From Symbiodinium natans (Eukaryota; Sar; Dinophyceae; Suessiales; Symbiodiniaceae): DNA of 64,000 bases. The notes under the pieces are model-generated. The model was not told the origin of the DNA. It saw only the letters and a list, made by a program, of their open reading frames with translations, and searched no databases. The translations under genes were made by a program, and so were the position numbers. The stretch lies in the NCBI GenBank assembly GCA_905221605.1, contig CAJNDS010002646.1:597001-661000 (forward strand), written 5' to 3'. Positions within the stretch are counted from its first letter, which is position 1. Each line of letters opens with the position of its first letter. Shown one piece after another: positions 58,755 through 64,000 of the stretch.

Positions 58755-61592
58755 CATACACATACATACATACATATTTATATATAATGTGTATATATTT
58801 TATTTATATACATATAACTGGTTTCATTCTACGTATCATAGAAAGATCTTCGTAGAGTGCCTTTTTTCTTTTGGTAAGCCCCCCAGGGCGTTCAGTCCAG
58901 GCGCTGCAGGAGGCTGCGGACGCGGCGCAGCACAGCTGCGAGACCTCCTTAGGCGCTGCGGCTTGGTTTTCAGAGTTTCTATTTAAGGTGTGGTTTTGTT
59001 ATGTTTACAGAAGGTTTTTTTTATTATAAAATTATAAAAAATGCGTAAATCTTATGCAGCCAAGGATCCTATAAAATCGCCATTTCTTTCAATCTTGTGT
59101 AGCCTGGAAGGGCCCCACCCCCCCCCCCCACCCCCAACCTGAAACGCTAAAGAACCTTTGCAGAAGGGGCCCTCAACTCTGAGCCCAAGTTCCCGAACCC
59201 TAGACTCCAGACCCTAAACCCTGAACCCTGAACCCTAAACCCTAAACCCTAAACCCTGAACCCTGAACCCTAAACCCTAATCTTCAAGCAAGGCCTCAAT
59301 CCTGTTCAATCCTCCTATTGCTGCCAGGCGCTGAGGCCTGCGCCGGGCTGGAAAGTGCAGCTGCCGAGGTCTGAGTTGTAAACAAACAAGAAAGTATTTC
59401 CCTAAACCCTGAACCCTGAACCCTAAGCCCGCAGCCCTAAACCCTAAGCCCCAAACCCTTTGTTTGGTAGTTCTTGAGGGGTTTTGGCCTCACCTCACGG
59501 TTTGTTGTGTGAAGCTTTCGTGTTATTGTGTTTTCTCTGTTTGTTGTTTTGTACTGTTCATTGTATTACATACATATGTGCCAATATGTGTGTATATATC
59601 ATTATATATATATGTATATATATATACATGAACACTTCTTTTTTTTTTGGTGGAGGGGGCAGGGCAAGGTCTGAGGGTTGAGGGTCCATCCACCTCAATG
59701 TGTCCCTACGTGGGCTCCGAGCTACTTTTAAGCTCTGTCTTGGTACATGGACCCATATCGATAGAGCCCTAAACCCTAAATCCTAAACCCTAGATACAGC
59801 CTTCCTCGTTTTCAGATCCTCCCCTTCGGGTCTCGGTGGGGAAGGGCCCTTGGGATTTTCGGAGGGTTCTTAAGGGAGCGAGCTTCATGGGGGGGTATAT
59901 AGGTACCAATCTTGGGGAAGCTTGAGCCTTGGCAAGGGAGTACACGGGAACCTTGGGTTGCCTTCCCCCCCTTGAACCACCCTCCCTAAACCCTAACCCC
60001 CAAACCCCAAACCCCAACTCACCTTGAACCCCCCTTAAGAACTCTATAGTTTTTTGGAGCAGGTGAGCCAGCTTCTGGCCCAGCAACGGGACAAGCGCGC
60101 TGAGCTCTAGGATCCTTGAGGTTGAGGTTTTTTGGTTACCCCTAAACCCTAAACCCTAAACCCTAAACCCTAAACCCTAAACCCTAAACCTCCCCCCGCT
60201 TAAGCTCCACCTTCACGAGGTTAGCTACTATTTGCTAAGAACCCCGCAAGAACTGAAAGATAACAATCCCCGTATTTCCCTTAGAAGGAAGACGTGTTTT
60301 AGGTTTTTTGGGGGTTCTTAAGCAAAGAATAGTTAAGCGTTTAGGTGTTAAGATTTTACTGGGCCTGGCTAGGGGTTTAGGGTTTAGGGTTTAATTAGGC
60401 TTCAGGGTGCAGGGTTTCGGGCTTAGGGCTAAGGGTTTAGGGCTTAGGGTTTAGGGGGTAGATTGAAGAACTTAATGCTCTAGGATTGGGGTTGGGCCCT
60501 CGCAAGCCCCATTGAAGATGAGTCTTCAGAGCCTTAAGGCAAGCCTCTCGTGTAACTCAATGTACATCTTCACCGTATGTACCCTTAAGTAGCCTATCCG
60601 TGAAAAGTATACATGCAGTCCATACAGCAGCACGTACATCGAGTCCCCAGAACCACCCTAAACCCTAAACCTGCATAGGGTGCAGGGAAGGTTTACGGCC
60701 CCTGTACTCAAGCTGCTTTCCTAAACCCACACCCCAAGCCCTAAGCCCTAAACCCTAAACCCTAAACCCTAAACCCTAACTGCTCTAACTTCACCGGCAG
60801 CCCCACGCGGCTTCCACAGCAAGCCACGTGCTGAGAGACGACGTCGTGGCCGTGAGCTCCACGGGCCGCTTCAGTGGCCTGAGCTTTGGGGGTAATTGGA
60901 CAGGGTTTAGGGTTTAGGGTTTAGGATTTAGGGTTTAGGACCCCACGCCCTAAACCCTGAAGCCTAAACCCTAAGCCCTTAAACCCTTGCAACCCTTGCG
61001 GTAGTTTGATGGGGGGGGGGGGGGGGGGGGGGGGGGGGGTATTCGGGGCTTGGGTGCGACTTTTCGGATTCAGGGTTTAGGGTCCTAAACCCTAAACCCT
61101 AAACCCCAAACTCCGAACCCTAAACCCTGAACCCTAAACCCCGGCTGGCTTGAGGAGTTCAGGCCTGATAGGTGGCCCAAATGCTAGAGGTCTGTGGGGG
61201 GTGGGGGGGAGAGAAGATTCTCAAATTTGGGTTGTAGCCTACTACTCGTACTTTGCCATGTTTTCCGATACAGGTGTACCTAGTAAGGTATCAGGGGGAC
61301 GTTTCTCTGGGAAGTCCTGGGTGCTTTTGCGCTTGGGTGCTTTTGTGCGTGAAGGGAGTTCGCAATACGAAGTCGCAGACATGCACCCCTTGAGCTCAGA
61401 AGAGGGCGAGGATGTACAGAAGCGGCTGAAACCAAGTGGCTGTTCAAACGGTACCCCCATTTACGAATCCTGAGACACGCTCCCTGGTAAGTCCTTTCCT
61501 GACCCCACCCTCCACCGCCGGAAAAAGAACTATTAGTGTGTATATGATATGTGTATATATGGATGTATATATGTATGTGTGTAATGTGTATA

Positions 61593-61623
<31 letters not shown>

Positions 61624-64000
61624 GTATGTATGTATGTATGTATGTATGTATGTATGTATGTATGTATGTATGTATGTATATGACTCGTTTCTTTGATTTC
61701 GGCCCGCTTAACCACGGACGCCCCGGGCCCGGCGAGTGGACCCAGAGACCGTTGCTCGGTGAGTGCTTTGAGAGAAAGAGCTTGGGGTTCAGGGTTTATG
61801 GTGTGGGGTTTAGGGGTTTAGGGCACTATTCGGGCTCAGGTTTCTATCGGCATTTCCCCAAAGATGTACGCCTGATATGTAGGTAGGAGTCCTCAAAAAC
61901 GGTACCCCTATTTTGGGGAAACCATCCGAAAGGGTCTAGGAGGATTTTGGCCTATGGTTTCTGCGGTTTCTGGAGGGGGCTTGGATTAGGGGTTTGCTTG
62001 AAGGTTCATGGGTAACGAATCAGCAGGGCAAAAAGCAGGGTAACCAGAGCTACAGCTGGTTTTAAGTTACATGGAACCCTTTATAACTGCCCATGAGGTT
62101 TCAAGAACCCTAACCCCTAAACCCGAAACCCTGATACTGCCCATGGCCTTCAAGTAAGTAGGTGTTGTGGCCCGTGGAAGAAGCTTTGGCAGCTAGTTTC
62201 CTTTGATGCTTATTGCTGAGATTCTTAGTATGAGGTTTTTTGCTGTGCTATTATATGTATGTATATATATATGTATATATATATATATGGATGTATTTAT
62301 GTATGTATGTATGTTGGTATGCTCTAAATATTAATATGCATATGAATATAAATATAAATATACATATAAATATAAATATTAATATACATATAAAAATACA
62401 CATACATATAACAAATCAAGATAAAAAAATAAGTATAAAGATAAATATTACGATAATATATATATATATATGGTCACCCCCCCCCAATGGACCCACCGCG
62501 GGCCTTGATCTTTGCAAAAGTACCGCAAATACCGATAAAACCTATGCTGTCTGGTGATTTTCCGGTGACCGGATTTTTGACTGTATTCCTTAATTCACCC
62601 TCTCACACACGCACGGAGGGTTTTTCTTTCTGTTGGCTTTTGTTTATAATTTAAGATCTAGGCATTTAAACCTAAGCCTGCAAAAAAAAAAACCTTAACC
62701 TTTAAACCCTGTAGGGTTAAGGTTTAAAGGTTAAGGGTTTAAGATTTAGGCATTTGAACCTATGCCGGTAATTAAAGCTAAGCCCTTAACCTTTAAATTC
62801 TATCGGGTTGAGATTTTTACAGGTTTAGGGTTTAAGATGTAGGCATTTAAACCTAAGCCTGCAACTAATTTTAAACCCTTAACCTTTAAACCCTGTAGGG
62901 TTAAAGTTTAGAGGCTTAGGGTTTAATATTTAGCCATTTAAACCTGTAGCCAAGCCCTTAACCTTTAAACCCTATAGGGTTAAGATTTTTAAAGGTTTAG
63001 GATATAAGATGTAGGCATTTAAACCTAATTAAGCCTGCAACTAATTTTAAACCCTTAACCTTTAAACCCTGTTGGGCTAAGGTTTAAAGGTTTCGGGCTT
63101 AAGATTTAGGCATTTAAACCTATTCCGGCAATTTACGCCAAGCCTCTAACCTTTAAACCCTATAGGGTTAAGATATTTAAAGGTTTAGGGTTTAAGTTTA
63201 AGGTTTAGGTATTTATACCTATGCCGGCAGTTCATATTGAACCCTTAACCTTAAACCCCATAGGGATGAGATTTAAAGGTTTAGGATTCTTTACTTAGAC
63301 ATTTAAATCCAAGCTGACGATTCAACCTAAACCCTTAACCTTTAAACCCTATAGGGTGAAGGTTTAAAGTTTTAGGGTTTAAGATTCAGACATTTAAACC
63401 TAAGACAGCGATTAACACTAAGCCCTTAACCTTTAAACCCTATAGGGTTAAGGTTTAAAGGTTTGGGGTTTAAGATTCAGGCATTTAAAGCTAAGTATGT
63501 AATCAATTTGTCACCCTTAACACCTCTAAACTCTGTAGTGTGAAGGTTTAAAGGCTTAGGGTTTAAAAAAACCTAAGCCCCCTAAGCCCATAGAGTTTAA
63601 ACCTTAAGGGTTTAAGGTTTACGCATCTATTCCTTAACCCTAAACCCTCTAGGGTCAGGACCCTAAAGCCCTCGGCAATCAAGCCTAAACCCTTGACCTT
63701 CAAACCCCATAGGATGAAGGTTTAAAGGTTTGGGGTTTAAGACTTAGGCATTTAAACCTAGAGGGCATTTAAGCCTTAATCCTAAACCCTTTAGGGTCAG
63801 AACCTTAGCACCCTATAGGGGTCTAGCACGTTCAAAGGCTTGAACCCTACAGGCGCTGAAGGTATACATGTCCTATCGGTTTTTAAACCATTACACCCTG
63901 TAAGAAGGTTTAGGGTCTTTTCGGGGTCTATCTCTAAATTTCTCACGGGGTTAACCCTGCAGGGTTTAAAGTTAAAGGTTTAGGGTTAAAGGTTAAGGCA

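Larger units (their letters stand above)
1..64000. repeat. Dispersed interstitial telomeric repeats (TTTAGGG/CCCTAAA)
   Basis: Runs of 1-20 copies of the plant-type telomere heptamer, perfect or with variants such as TTCAGGG and TTTCGGG, recur throughout in both orientations, often only 100-400 bases apart. Stretches not listed separately below consist mainly of these degenerate repeats plus short unique islands. Many islands have CCCTAAA on their left and TTTAGGG on their right, so the sequence between two islands often starts with TTTAGGG and ends with CCCTAAA and could fold on itself. Short ORFs rich in GFRV, LGF or LNPKP are translations of these repeats and are not annotated as genes. 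Confidence 0.97.

Overview
The window looks like nuclear DNA of a microbial eukaryote, probably an alga or other protist with plant-type telomeres. Copies of the heptamer TTTAGGG/CCCTAAA recur every few hundred bases over all 64 kb in both orientations. There is no bacterial gene organisation, no rRNA, and no long uninterrupted gene. I cannot name the genus. Dinoflagellates and other alveolates, chromerids and green algae all use this telomere unit. If the stop-codon reassignment argued below is real, groups with UAG/UAA read as glutamine (some ulvophyte algae, for example) deserve a look.

Most short ORFs rich in GFRV or LNPKP are translated telomeric repeats and are not genes. Between the repeats lie 40-300 base islands of higher complexity. 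Many start after a good 3' splice site (pyrimidines plus CAG/TAG) and end at a GT donor. In many of them one plus-strand frame reads like protein. I annotate the best ones as candidate exons. They suggest one or more intron-dense plus-strand genes whose introns are made of telomeric repeats and short repeated elements with inverted ends. The strand and frame of single exons are often uncertain, because this GC-rich sequence leaves several frames open, so confidences are kept moderate.

Layout. 0.2-6 kb: repeats plus two exons resembling parts of a DHHC palmitoyltransferase. 6-19 kb: many small exons, a 210-base G/T tract and an 80-base-arm inverted repeat. 19.0-19.46 kb: the longest repeat-free exon-like block of the left half. 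20-28 kb: more exons, including a PDZ-like segment. 29.0-31.4 kb: exons for glycine-zipper membrane segments. 34.6-40.1 kb: a dense run of exon candidates. 40-44.8 kb: further exons and homogeneous variant telomeric arrays. 44.86-47.5 kb: a 53-bp minisatellite. 48-62 kb: exons, a 92-base G run, and several longer frames ending at TGA. 62.65 kb to the edge: a ~90-bp satellite.

Three linked observations stand out. (1) Telomeric repeats appear to serve as whole introns, with lengths of the form 7n-1. (2) Short inverted-repeat element families begin and end at splice sites, like introners. (3) Several of the best reading frames continue across TAG and TAA but stop at TGA, which suggests UAR codes for glutamine. 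All three can be tested with RNA or proteome data.
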